DNA of 64,000 bases from NCBI RefSeq assembly GCF_023973825.1, contig NC_090125.1, forward strand, positions 2,502,928 through 2,566,927, written 5' to 3'. Every line of letters begins with the position of its first letter. Position 1 is the stretch's first letter. Shown in pieces: positions 22,513 to 35,300 of the stretch. A model generated the notes under the pieces. It did no database searches. It worked only from the letters and a program-made list of their open reading frames with translations, and was not told where the DNA came from. The translations under genes were made by a program, and so were the position numbers. Origin of the DNA: Plasmodium brasilianum (taxonomy: Eukaryota; Apicomplexa; Aconoidasida; Haemosporida; Plasmodiidae).

Positions 22513-25500
22513 ATGAATTTGCTAAAGTTGATTGGAAAACATAATAAAAAGATGAAGGAAGATAACAGGGGGAATTCCGTAATCTATTATTCTTGTTATG
22601 CAATTATACGTAAAATAAAAAAATATTTTAAAAAATCTATATTTTTTTACCATTTTTAATGCCTTTTATATGTGCACATATGAACATATTTATGTATATT
22701 TGGATGCAACTACATAGGCAGCGTTCAGCCTATTTGCATTCACCCTAATAGACGGTCAAACAACTAGATAAGAGTATGTATAAATACAAATATGTATGGG
22801 CATATCCATAAGTAAATTTCTCACTCCTTAATACATATATATATTACACTTTTTGCAGTGATAACTTTGGTATTGTCTAAATTCATTGTAGTTCCTCTGT
22901 TGGCACAGATGTTTCTCTACACATTTATAACAATCTATATAGGAAGCCATGATAGTTTGAAGCAATTAGAAGTAAGAAATGGCATAGCAAATAAACATTT
23001 ACAAAAAGTTGAAGAATGATTCTTTTGTTTTATAAAAACCAAAATTAATGTTTTAATGTTTCAATTTCTCAGTTTTTCAATCTTTCCATGTTTCATTCGT
23101 ACAATGCTTCAATGTTTACTGCACACCTTTTTAGATTGATGACAAAAATAAAAAGGCTGATAATATAACAGCTTATGATGCGATCATGTTCCCCATAATT
23201 GGATCTGGAGCCTTGCTAACACTGTAGGAAAATGAGACAAAAAAATGAGAGATGAAATATGATAGTTAAAATATGAGAAGTAAAAAGTGAGAAGTAAATA
23301 ATGAAAGGTGAAAAGTAATAGGTCGAGCGATGGGATATGTAATGTATAACTATAGCAGATGATATGAAACTTGGAAAAATAAAGGACGCGAAAAATAAAA
23401 AATTTTCCTTTTCTTTTCAGATATTTTGCTTATAAGTTCTTAGATCCGTACTATGTGAATATGCTACTAACTATTTATTTAACGCTAGCTGGGGTGTTCT
23501 CATTGCAAGGAGTTTTTGTAAATATTTTGGTAAGAAAGCTTAAATGTAAATCATTTACATTGTGTATAATATTAACTGATAACAGTTATTTGTAATTCCG
23601 TTTTTATATTAGAGGAAATGTAAAAAAAAGAGAGAATTAATGTGTATATGCATGCATGTATGCGTGAAACGAAGCGTAAATAAATAATAAGTATTATGTA
23701 GAAAATATAAATAGAAAAGAAAAGAAGAATAATCTAATTTTGTAATTATTCAATTACTTAATTATTTACCATGTTAGTATTACTGAATTATGATAAAGTA
23801 TACGTTTGTTTCTAAAAGATTGAAAACAATACAAATATAGCACAACAATTATTTAATACACATTATACTATATTATTACATAAAAATGTATATTTAAATA
23901 GATATAATAAGAATGTATAAGGAAAATATTTAAACATTGAATATATATGTGTTCACATTTATGTGTATATGTATAATTGTCCATTTTAAAATATATACAT
24001 GGATGTGTAATCTTACTTTCTGTAGGAACCTGCTATGCCAAAATTTTTTGAAAAAGACGAATACGTTAAAACGTTTAATTTACCTCGTTTTATATGCAAA
24101 GGTAAGAATTACATAACTCTAGTTGTAATTATTTAGCATGTAGAGAAAAAAGATTGTATGATAATAATAATAGTAGTAATATTAGTAATAATAGTATAAA
24201 TATTAATAATAATAGTAGTAGTAATATTAGTAATAATAGTAGTAGTAATATTAGTAATAATAATAGTAGTAGTAATATTAGTAATAATAGTAGTAGTAAT
24301 ATTAGTAATAATAGTAGTAGTAATATTAGTAATAATAATAGTAGTAATATTAGTAATAATAGTAGTAGTAATATTAATAATAATAATAGTAGTAATATTA
24401 GTAATAATAATAGTAATAATAATAAGAAGAATAGTAATAATATTAATTTTTTTTTTTTTTCCTTTTTTTGCTCTTTTAGAACCTATTGTGTTTAATACAA
24501 ACAAAGGAGAAATAGTTAGTTTCTTGTTTTGTTTCGTTATCGGTGTACGCTGGATTTTTTACAAGGATTTTATTACGCATAATATATTAGCAGTTTCTTT
24601 TTGTTTCCAAGTAAGAAATTCTTATAAGTGAAAATGATAAATGTTTTAAACGAATACATGCGTAAGACATGCCCATACAATCTATACAATTTGATTTGAT
24701 TTAATATAATATGATATAAAATAATATATTTTTTTTTTCACCCATGAAGGCCATATCACTGGTTATCCTTAGTAACTTTTTAATTGGGTTCCTACTTCTT
24801 GTGCGTATTAAAAATATAATTGCAATTATTTTTTTTTTATGTAGTTCTTAATCGCTGCTACGCCAAGCACGATGATAGTTAATGATAATGATAATAATAA
24901 TAATAATAATGGTAGTAATAGTAGAAATATGTATTTTATTTTATTTTATTTTATTTATTTTTTACACGAACATTTGATTAGTCGGGACTATTTGTGTACG
25001 ATATTTTCTGGGTTTTTGGAAATGACGTTATGGTTACTGTTGCAAAGGTAAGTAAAAAAATTAATTACATAACGTGCATCTTTTGTATGTTCTAAAGAGT
25101 ATGCACCCTTTATGAATGTCGGATTGTATGAGATTATTTATTTTATTTTTTTTTTTTTCAAAGTCCTTTGAAGCCCCTGTGAAATTACTTTTTCCTGTTT
25201 CAAAAGACCCAGTACATTATAGTATGCTAGGATTGGGAGATATTATAATTCCAGGGATTGTAATATCCTTATGTTTACGTTTCGATTATTATTTACATAG
25301 GAATAAAATACATAAAGGGAATTTTAAGAAAATGTTTAATGACATATCTATTCATGAATCATTTAAGAAGTATTATTTTTTTACCATAGCAGTTCTGTAT
25401 GAGTTAGGGTTAGTAGTAACTTACTGTATGCTTTTTTATTTTGAACATGCTCAACCTGCTTTACTTTATCTCGTGCCAGCATGTATATTGGCTATCGTAG

Positions 25501-25670
25501 GATGTTCAATATGTAAAAAGGAATTTAAAATAATGATTAAGTATCAAGAAGTTACAGACAGAAGTGCGAGTGGGGAAGATGGAAAGAAAAAAGTTTCTGA
25601 AAAAGATGAAATGATTAGGAGTCAAGAAAGCATTTTATCAACTACCAAAAAGAGAATAACTAGTAAATAG
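22513..25670 (+). CDS. SPP: Signal peptide peptidase, nine exons
   Basis: Exons: 22513-22609, 22859-22971, 23135-23223, 23421-23529, 24026-24101, 24480-24610, 24750-24800, 24982-25047 and 25164-25670. Every intron is GT-AG, the phases agree, and the total is exactly 412 residues, the length I recall for the P. falciparum enzyme. It is an intramembrane aspartyl protease of the ER that cleaves signal-peptide remnants and type II membrane segments. Catalytic residues are visible: Asp229 in YDIFWVFGND (exon 8), Asp270 in GLGD (exon 9), and the PAL motif at 342-344 in QPALLYLVP. There are about nine hydrophobic segments and a charged C-terminal tail of about 45 residues. Intron 5 holds an AAT/AGT repeat. 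Only the last exon is visible as a long ORF; an ORF beginning at 25116 overstates its start. Confidence 0.97.
24159..24440. repeat. AAT/AGT trinucleotide array in SPP intron 5
   Basis: Trinucleotides AAT, AGT and ATT are arranged in a higher-order pattern with a unit of about 21-27 bp (AGTAATATTAGTAATAATAGT). The array sits between exons 5 and 6 of the SPP gene. Its triplet period leaves both strands open over 110 codons, but the intron-spanning frame is not the one used by exon 6. Confidence 0.85.
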
Positions 25671-26826
25671 GCGAATTAAAGTGTGTTTATTTACTTTCAT
25701 ATGCTTATATAAGGTTTTATATAACTGTATATGATTTTATATGCATGGTATACATTATTATACACATTTATGTGCTTCTATATGTTTTTATGCGCTTTTG
25801 TATGCATGTATATATATATATATGTTCATGTATTATGTATATATATGTTTGTTTATATATATATGTATATAAATGTATGTATATATATGCAGACGTACCG
25901 CGTAAACTTTTGAACAAGGAATCAATATAGTCGAAAGAACCGAAACGCATGCAAGCAGGATAGAACAAATAAAGAAAAATATCAAAAACATAATAAATGG
26001 ATAAATAAAAGACTAACAAAAATTTTTGGAATTAAGGGTATATGTAATTCTTATAATAAACATTGTGCAAATTTATGAAACATATGTAATACAGACGAAT
26101 TTATGAAGTTCACTAAGCAAGAAAAATTTTTAAGCATAAAACATAAATTGTTTTACAAATATGTATGTATACACTTTTTTTTTTTTTTTTTTAATATATT
26201 TATATATTTTTTTTTTTTTTTTCTCGCTACTATTCGGATGTGTAAGTTTTTTTTTTTCCTATTTTTATTTTTTATAGTTATAGAATTATTTATAAAAAAA
26301 AACTATCCATTTTTAAATATACATATTAATATAGACAAAAATAAGAAAAAATTTTTTAAAGATTGTTATTACTGAGTATGCTTAGATATATATATACGCA
26401 CATATATAAATGTGAAAATTTTGAAGTAGGTTGAACAAAAAAAAAATTTGTTTCAAGTCATGCAAACTCGGTTATACGCTTATATATGTGTATGTATTCA
26501 TCTGACCCCTGTACAAATTTCATAAAATATAGTATAAACTTTTTTCAAATAATATTATTTTACACAAAAGAGGAAGCAAAGTTTTAAATTATTTTTTTCT
26601 GACAATTTAAAATGTATGTAGGCTTAAATATTTTTCTTAAAATAAGTCTAAAAATAACTAATTCCAACCACTCGCATATAAGTATGTATATATTATAAAA
26701 AAAAAAAATTTTGTAATGCAATCAGAATTTTTTAGATCAAAAAAAAAAGAAAAAGAAAAGATTAATTATGACGTATTAAGTTATATATAGGTTCATTCAC
26801 ATTTGTTCCAAGAAATATTTAAAACG
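25671..26826. other. Intergenic region between convergent genes
   Basis: This 1.2-kb stretch separates the 3' ends of SPP (plus) and the DUF167 gene (minus). It contains TATATG-rich DNA around 25730-25900 and poly-T runs at 26175-26222. Short ORFs are Tyr/Ile/Cys or Phe-rich and unconvincing. Confidence 0.6.
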
Positions 26827-27679
26827 TCATTCCACATTTTCAGTAATTTTGTTATTTAAATCGTCTAAAGAAATATTTGATACCATTAAAACCTAGGAAT
26901 TTGAAGTACATTCAGACCAAATAAGCATTTAAGTTGTAGCTAAAATAGTTGAGTGTTTTTTTTTTTTTTGTTTGAATACAGTTGTTATTTTTGTTTTTAC
27001 CTTATCCCTTGATTTTAACCCAGATACAATGGAAATATCTCTTTTCTTCAGATTTACTAAAAATTTGTTACATAAAAGAATCAGAAAGAAGAATTGTAAC
27101 TTGTTAATTTTTAACAGTATAAAAAAGGAAAATTTTATAATTTTAATTTTTCTTACAAATATCTGAAAAATAACTTATTATAGCTACATTGGATTGATTA
27201 TTAACTGGCTGTTCTTGTATGCTTATGTTAAGCACTTCTTTGTCCGAGTTAAAATCTGAGGAGAAAAAAAAAAATACAAAATATGATAAAAAAGATAAAA
27301 AAATAAAATAAAACAGTAATAGTAATTATGCCACAATACTATATTGCAGTAATATACATTTTAATAATGAAACAATGAGCAATTATTACATATAGATGTA
27401 TTCTTAGCATTAGGCTTAACACGCAGATTTATTAAAATGTTTTCATCTTTTTTTTTTATATAACTGGGAATACTTTCAATGACATTTTTTGCCTGTACAA
27501 TTCAGGAAGAATAAAAAATTTAGTATTTATAAAAAGTTTTAAAATTATGAAATAATATTGAAACATCGTATGAACATATTTTATTCTTGCGTCTCTTTGT
27601 TAATTTTTTATTTTTTTACAGCTTCTTTTGGAACACTTCTCGGCATTTTTTTTGCAAAGTTATTTAACAAATTATTCAT
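26827..27679 (-). CDS. DUF167/UPF0235 (YggU-like) protein, five exons
   Basis: Reconstructed by hand; no exon is longer than 103 bp. Exons in order of translation: 27679-27620, 27492-27390, 27255-27157, 27056-27001 and 26892-26827. All four introns are GT-AG, phases fit, and the product is 127 residues ending in TGA. Family signatures are in order: INLRVKPNAK (about residues 41-50), EVLNISIQEQPVNNQSNVAI (about 62-81, matching the LxVxVxAPPVDGKANxAL core) and KRDISIVSGLKSRDK (about 92-106, matching the DIxIxSGxxSRxK end). The family is small and widespread, with bacterial YggU and human C15orf40 as members; its biochemical role is unknown. The VDGKA loop is changed to VNNQS, so that conserved pocket is not retained. 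The N-terminal 20 residues contain several Lys and Arg and no acidic residue until Glu19, so a mitochondrial signal is possible. Confidence 0.88.
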
Positions 27680-30236
27680 ATTTTATTCATCTATAAGGAA
27701 ACTATAAATAAGTATGTATTTATGTATATAGCTAATGTTATACATATTGGGGCATATGAACTTATATACTAATTTTTCAATTTTAAAAATAAAAAACCCA
27801 ACAATGAATTATGCACATTCACAGAAAAATAAAAACAATTAAAACTGAAATTCTATTTTTTTCTTATACTTATGTATATATATATATTTGCTGATAAGTA
27901 CATGTGCTCATATACACATAAGTGTATGAGAATAACATATGATTATTTTGCTTAACTTTTTAACCATAGAATAAAATAACCATTTTCAGTGTTCACATTG
28001 CACCTTATTTGAAAAAAAATAACAATAAAAATAATAAAATAAAAAAGAATCAAAAATAATTAACGTTAGAAGGAATCTTATGTATATAAGGTTATTTTAC
28101 ATTTTTAATTGAAGGTATCTATTGTATATAAACTTATGGTACATTTTAAATTATATATTTTTTAATATATTATTGAAAAATAATCATATACATTGGGGAA
28201 AATAAATGGAATTACAAGTAGAGTTACCGATTTATTTACCATTAATAATCTACATGCACAAGGTACTTTATATTCATATAATAAAATGTAGAACGAGTAA
28301 GTTGAATATTTATACACATACATATGTGGGAAAAGTGTACCCCACAACTGTTATTTCTTATTTCTTATTTTAAGGTATAATATATAGTTTCCCTGTAAAG
28401 ATATTCGTATGTATGAATACACAGTTTCTACTCTTTTAAATTATATTTTTTAATAAAATGTTGTTATTTTTTCATTCAAAACAGCATATAATAATTATAC
28501 ATAATCATATTACTATTATAAAATAAAAAATGTGCTTAATATCTATATTTTTAACGGGGTTATAAAAAGAAAAAAATTGAAAATTTTTAAGATTAATCCT
28601 GTTAACTGTTTTTGCATTTTTCGACATTTATTTTATTTTTTTTTTTTTAATGTAAATAAATCATATTTTGTAGTAAATCGAATATAATAATTAAAAATCT
28701 TTATTTAAAACGATTAATAATAAGGCACATATAGAAAGGCCTTGTTTTTCTCTTCTGATAGATCTTAATAACTTTTTAATAAATTAAGCTTAACAACTAT
28801 TTATTGTAAAATAATCTCTATTTTTTCATCATGACAATAATATAAAACAAAAAAAAAAAAATATTTATATATTTATATACTTCTAAATTTTATAAAGAAT
28901 AATTGATGATAGATTCCCTTTGTACACTTTTAGCCTTGCCCTTAAGTTGTTTTTATTACGTATATAAATATCTATATATATGTATATATAATATATATAT
29001 TGTATCATATTGTACCTATATATTTCATTAAGCGTATGAACTATTTTTTATTCCTACCTTAAACACGATTTTGGCTAAATTTTATCCAAGAGTCTAAGGC
29101 TTTTTATTATTTGTTGGGCATTAAAAAAAAATACATAAATACATAAATATATATATACATAAATATATATATATATATAAATATATATATAATTATATAT
29201 ATATATTATATTTATTTGCACTTTTCATAATTTAGTATAGATATATAAAAATATATATATATCTATCTAAAAGATGGTTCGTGATGAACATTATATAGAT
29301 AGCTTTAATACATTTTATTAATAGTATTAATTGTATATACAATTGCGTTCTATCTATTTATTATAATATCTATAACACGATGTATTAACAAAAAAAAAAA
29401 AAATTATAAATAAGAAGTATATATAATTATGTAATATTATTAAGAGTTTATAATAATATATAAAATAAAACATTTTTCCTTTAGATCATTTTATTTTTTT
29501 TTTATTACCAATTCCTTTAAAAATTATAAAAATATGCTAAATTGAAAAAAAAATTATAAAAAGTTCGAAGGTAATATATAAAAATATATATATGTTAAAT
29601 TATATGTATAATTTACATTACATGTATGTTCTTAAGTACTTCATTTTGAAAGTATTACTTAAATTTTTTTAAAAATAATTTTATTAACAATTAGAATATG
29701 ATAATTATTTAACTTTTATATATATATATATTTTTTAAGAATAAAAAGTACAAATTTAAGCGTTGTTAGAAATTTTTTTGAATTATTTTTATATATTTTA
29801 AATTGAAAATAGTGCTTTATTATTAATCCTCTTTTAAGCTATTTAACTATTTATATTTTTTAAAAAGTGTAAAAACAACTATAATATTTGTTTATTAATT
29901 GTTGTATAAGCAAAATATATACATTTTTTAAGTGTGTTATTATATGACAACAAGGAGTTGATGTTCTTCTGTTTCTAAATGTAACTATTTTTATGTTATC
30001 TATATAATAATGCTCGTTTTATAACAGTATTAATTTTATAGCGTATTTTAAATATATGTATAAACATATGAATGAACGTACGTATGAACAGGAGCATGCA
30101 TGTTAGACGTATATATGTGTATACATTGTGTTTACATATATTTACTTTTTAAAATTACAAATTTTTTTTTTACTTATTTACGTATTTATTATTTTTTTTT
30201 TTATTCCTGCTTATTACCATACTTTGCTTTACGTAG
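27680..30236. other. Very A+T-rich intergenic region upstream of VP1
   Basis: This 2.6-kb stretch lies between two divergent genes (DUF167 minus, VP1 plus). The part 28850-29900 is nearly pure A+T with (TA)n blocks at 28970-29000 and 29140-29260. No exon is visible. It still contains scattered G and C, so I do not call it a centromere. Confidence 0.6.
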
Positions 30237-32390
30237 ATGTATTTGTGTTATATTTTATTATTTGCTCCGCCCATTTTTGGACTAATATTCTCAATAATAG
30301 AATGCATATGGGTAAGTAAGATAAATATAAATGGTCCAGAAGATAAATCAGATAAATTGGAAGATGGATTAGCACAAGTAGATAAAATGAAGGAAGTGGC
30401 ATCCTACATTGCGGAAGGAGCAAACGCTTTTTTAAAAAAGGAGTATCAGTATTTAATAGTTTTTATTGTAGTATTTTCTGGACTAATAGGATTTTTTGTT
30501 AGTTACTATACAGCAATAAGTTTTATTTTAGGCTGTTTAACATCTATATTATGTGGTTATATAGGAATGAAAATTGCTGTTTATGCTAATGTAAGAACGA
30601 CTAATGAAACGTGGAAAAGTTTAGATAAGGGTTTTAAGGTTACTCTGAATGCAGGAACAGTTATGGGATTTTCATTAGTATCCTTTAGTATAATAGCTCT
30701 AGGATTATTAATCGTTGTATATAAAACATTTATTTTTGCAAATGCTTCTTCTGAATCTAGTTTATATAAGGTTATTGCTGGATTTGGACTTGGCGGTTCT
30801 TCTATTGCCTTATTTTCAAGAGTTGGTGGTGGAATATATACTAAGGCCGCTGATGTAGGTGCTGATTTGTCGGGTAAAAATGAATACGGAATTCCAGAAG
30901 ATGATATAAGAAATCCAGCATGCATTGCAGATAATGTAGGTGATAATGTTGGTGATATGGCTGGAATGGGTGCAGATTTATTTGGATCTTTAGCAGAAAG
31001 TTTATGTGCGGCACTAGTTATAGGTTCTTCTGTATTAAGTATGAAAGAAGGGATCCAATTTAATATTAGTCATTGTATTTTGTTTCCTTTAACATTTTCA
31101 AGTTTTAGTATTATTATTTGTATGATTACATTTTTTATAATATCCCAGTCTGTTAAAATTGTAGAAAAAAAAGACGTAGAAAGAACCTTGAAATATTTAT
31201 TATTTTTATCTACCATATTACAGTCATTAGCTATAATTGTAATAGGATATTTTTCTTTTCCTAGTGTTTTGAAATATAATCTATTAAAAGAAATACAAAG
31301 ATGGAAAGTCATTGTTCCAGCATTAGTTGGTTTATGGTCAGGTTTAATTATTGGTTTTACAACCGAATTTTATACATCTTATTCTTTTAGTCCAGTACAA
31401 GAAATAGCAAATACACAAAAGGTATCAGCAGCAACAGGTATTATATATGGATTATCACTAGGGTATAAGAGTACATTTATTCCTATTATGTGTTTAAGTG
31501 CTACACTTGGTATTTCATACGGTTTATGTGATATATATGGAATCGCTTTAGCAGCAGTAGGAATGTTAAGTACATTATGTATATGTTTGACAATTGATGC
31601 ATATGGTCCTATATCCGATAATGCTGGTGGAATTGCAGAAATGGCTGGACTTCCATCAGAAGTCAGAACAAGAACAGATATTCTGGATGCAGCAGGAAAC
31701 ACAACAGCTGCAATTGGGAAAGGTTTTGCTATTGGTTCTGCTGCTCTAGTTGCTTTTGCATTATTTGGTGCATATGCAAATAGTGCTAATTTACGCCATG
31801 TTAATATATTAAATCCATGGGTTATTATTGGATTACTTATTGGAGCAATGTTACCATATTTATTTTCTGCCTTAACAATGAAATCAGTAGCAATAGCTGC
31901 TAATAGTGTTCTAAATGAATGTTTAGAACAATTTCCGTTAATATTATCCGATAAACAAAAACCAGATTATGAAAAATGTATTAAAATATCAACGGATGCT
32001 TCATTAAGACAAATGATTATCCCTGGGTTGATATCCGTATTTTCACCTTTAATAATTGGTGCATTGATGGGAAAATATGCTACTGCTGGATTGTTAGTAG
32101 GAATTATTTTATCAGGTATACAACTAGCTTTTTCTTCAACTAACTCTGGTGGTGCATGGGATAATGCAAAAAAATATATTGAGTCAGGTGCTTTAGGAAC
32201 AGAACATTGTAAAGGATCAAGTGCTCATAAAAATTCAGTTATTGGAGATACTGTTGGAGATCCATTAAAGGACACATCAGGACCTTCCTTAAACATTTTA
32301 ATTAAATTGTCAGCTATCACTTCGCTTGTTTTCGCTGGTGTTATTGCTAATACTTTTACTTCAAGAAGGGGAGGCCCCAAATGGTTATAA
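30237..32390 (+). CDS. VP1: V-type H+-translocating inorganic pyrophosphatase, K+-dependent type
   Basis: A single exon of 717 residues, the full length of the family. The enzyme hydrolyses pyrophosphate and pumps H+ across membranes; in apicomplexans it is found in acidocalcisomes and related membranes. The substrate site is visible at about residues 204-245: DVGADLSGKNEYGIPEDD followed by IRNPACIADNVGDNVGD. A second acidic motif, GDTVGDPLKDTSGPSLNI, lies at about 665-685. About 15-16 hydrophobic helices are present. At about residue 486 the sequence is GNTTAAIGKG; Ala at this position marks the K+-dependent class, whereas the K+-independent class has Lys. An in-frame TAG immediately precedes the ATG, so the start is fixed unless a short upstream exon is spliced at that AG. 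Confidence 0.97.
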   Translation: MYLCYILLFAPPIFGLIFSIIECIWVSKININGPEDKSDKLEDGLAQVDKMKEVASYIAEGANAFLKKEYQYLIVFIVVFSGLIGFFVSYYTAISFILGCLTSILCGYIGMKIAVYANVRTTNETWKSLDKGFKVTLNAGTVMGFSLVSFSIIALGLLIVVYKTFIFANASSESSLYKVIAGFGLGGSSIALFSRVGGGIYTKAADVGADLSGKNEYGIPEDDIRNPACIADNVGDNVGDMAGMGADLFGSLAESLCAALVIGSSVLSMKEGIQFNISHCILFPLTFSSFSIIICMITFFIISQSVKIVEKKDVERTLKYLLFLSTILQSLAIIVIGYFSFPSVLKYNLLKEIQRWKVIVPALVGLWSGLIIGFTTEFYTSYSFSPVQEIANTQKVSAATGIIYGLSLGYKSTFIPIMCLSATLGISYGLCDIYGIALAAVGMLSTLCICLTIDAYGPISDNAGGIAEMAGLPSEVRTRTDILDAAGNTTAAIGKGFAIGSAALVAFALFGAYANSANLRHVNILNPWVIIGLLIGAMLPYLFSALTMKSVAIAANSVLNECLEQFPLILSDKQKPDYEKCIKISTDASLRQMIIPGLISVFSPLIIGALMGKYATAGLLVGIILSGIQLAFSSTNSGGAWDNAKKYIESGALGTEHCKGSSAHKNSVIGDTVGDPLKDTSGPSLNILIKLSAITSLVFAGVIANTFTSRRGGPKWL

Positions 32391-35300
32391 GTTTGTCCAT
32401 TTTACATAGTGTAATGTTCAAACGAACAAGAAAAAAAAAGGAAAAAAATTTTTAAATATTTTAAAAGAAATTAAAAAAAAAAAAAAAAATTAAAATTAAT
32501 CTCCCTTTTCACTTGCGTGTTATAGATTTATATAATTCTCCATAATTGAACATGTAAATAAATATGAATTGTTTGGTATTAACTTTTTATATTTAATTAG
32601 GTGGGAAAAAAAAAAAAAACATTTCAAAAAACACATTACGTGAAAAGACTCTGGTGAGTGTGTTTAAAAAATTGATATTACTTAATGCAAATGTATGTAC
32701 AATTCCGAATAATGTTGCTTACACATATGAATTAGCTATAACGTTTTGAAGTGCAATATGTATATATATGTATATATGTAACATCGACAAATAATGATAT
32801 ATCTTTTTGATATGAAGATACTTGTTTTCTGTATTTTTAATTTTATGAAGGAAGTAAAATACAGTTACCTTTTACGCATGAATAATTAAAATAAAGAGAA
32901 GAAAAAAATAATTGATTTATGTACATTTTATTGCTGTATTACAAATCAGTTATATGCATGTATTTTATTAATTTATATACATACTTTATTATTGCTTAAT
33001 TTTTTTCTTTTTTTTTCTCTCGTATTTAAATGTATAATGATTTTTTGAAATCGATAAGAATTAAATTTTTTAAAACTTTTTAATACATGCTGTTAAATTA
33101 TTAAAATTTGTTATATAAAATGTATTACATTTTCTTATATGTATTATTTATTTATATTGTATGAAATATTTTTTTTTTTTTTTTTTTGAACTTGTAATTT
33201 TAATATATATGCTGCGGTCTAAACATATAAACTTTGACATTTTATGTTACATTAACAAATATTTTTTTAAAACAGTGTATTATGTACTCCTATATATAGT
33301 ACTACAGCCCAAATTATAATATTTGTATAAACAACATGTATGCTGTCTTTGTGCATAAAAAGAGTAAATGTTGGAAAAGTGAATAAACGAGTTGAATACC
33401 ATATGTAATTTAAATTGTTGGAAGCCAAATAAACGGAAGAAAAGATATAAAATTTTTCTTGTAGAAAAAAGTATTTACTTATTTTGGTGAATTTGAGTGT
33501 AATATATATGTTTTCTAGTTTACTAGTATGCAAATTTTTTTTTTTTCTTTTTTTAATTTTTACGCATTTTATGAATATACTTTATTGCAATATATAAAAA
33601 GATAAGTTAATTTTTTTCATGCCGTTTTTAATAAAGCTCAAATGACATAATTTGCATGTGTGTCATTTTTATTTAATTTGGAATAATGTAGAAATAATGT
33701 GTTTTTTATGACACTATAAAAATGAGGAAAAAAACAATTAAACTTAGTACGCTTTTTTATTATGCATAAATGAAAAGTGCACCTTTCCGAATATAGTTAA
33801 ATTTGCACTATATAAACACACAGGTGTGCCTGTGTATGCAAAATAAATGCTTGTTGAGAATGTTCACTATGTGTATGATAGTTTATTAAAAAAACTGTGC
33901 ATTTTGGAATTCAAAAAGATGTCTTTACTGTTTTACGTCATGAAAAATGAAACATAAGATTAATAGCCATTACTCTTTAAATAAATATATATTTATAAGT
34001 TATGGGATTTTTTGTATATAATGTGAAAAATTAGGTAATTTCTAAGTCAAATTTAAATAATAGAAACCAAACATAAGGATTTATATACGATTGTGCTATA
34101 TTCACAGTAATTAAAAAGACACATGTTGCATACACGTACACAATATATACTCATTTTTGCTATAAACAAATTGAATAAATCATTAACCACCATTTTTTAC
34201 ATTTCCCTAAAAGGCGAGTAAATTTTTTTTTTATCCTGAAGAACGTAGTTACTGAAGAACATTCAACGTCTTATATTACACACGTGAAAAAAAGTATTCA
34301 CGTAATATTTGCTATTTATAAAAAAAATAAAATAAAATGAAAAATAAAATGTTGAAAATTATTACAATTATGAAACATATTTTTTCTTATCAGAACTATT
34401 TCAACCTTAATACATTGTTTTCTTTGCCTTTTCTCTTTTTTTTTTTTTTTTGTTTCTTTTCTTTCTCTTTTTCTTGGTATAATTCGTAAAAAAGTATTTA
34501 TCAGTGATTCAAAAATAAATGTTTTCAGATGTGAAATAATATGATATGTGCACTGAAGAATAAATACGGGATATGTGTAAAATTATTTTAATCATTTACA
34601 ATAAATTTATGTATGAAAAGCTTTTTCTTTATATCTGTTTACATATTATGAAGTTCAACTCTCATTTTTTATGGTGTTTACTAAAATATTTAAAGTGTTA
34701 AATTAGTAATAATAGTTTTACATTTTTTTATACACTTTAAATGTTTCACAAATAAAAAATTAATGTTCGGTACTATGGTGTTTACAAGTGAAATGTAAAA
34801 TGTATGCATAAAATGTTCAATATACGTTTGGAAAAAAAAAAAAAAAGTATAATAAAAAAAAAAAATTAAACATTATTTATAAAAGAGAAAGAATAATAAA
34901 GGTAGTAAGTAGCAGTAGTAATAGTAACACATAAGATGTCTCCATGTATCATTTAATTTTTCTACTATTAACTCAAAGAAAAATATAAAAAATGTTATAC
35001 TTCATTGTTGTCTTTACATGTAAAAACAAACTTTTAGATACAGTAAAAAATATTTAAAGGAATAATCTCACTTTACTATAAGATTTTTTTGTTTTTTATC
35101 AAATATTTATTTATATATATATAATATGACCTTTTTTTTAATTTTTCACCTTTTATCTATTTTTTCCAATTCTAATTTATTTTTACAATAAAATATTTTA
35201 TATTATAAAAATCATTAAATTCGTATTTTATTATTTTTATTCTCTATGTTCTTATAAAATAACATAAAAGTAGTCATCAAGGCAGTGAAAAAAAATACAT

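Noticed and set aside
24154..24495. Asn/Ser-rich gene over the SPP intron repeat
   Set aside because: It is intronic, begins and ends in non-coding sequence, and leaves the frame of exon 6.
25116..25670. A 184-residue standalone membrane protein
   Set aside because: It is exon 9 of signal peptide peptidase plus intron 8 sequence read through upstream.
28850..29900. Centromere
   Set aside because: Plasmodium centromeres are about 2-4 kb of more than 97% A+T with imperfect repeats; this stretch is shorter and has scattered G and C.
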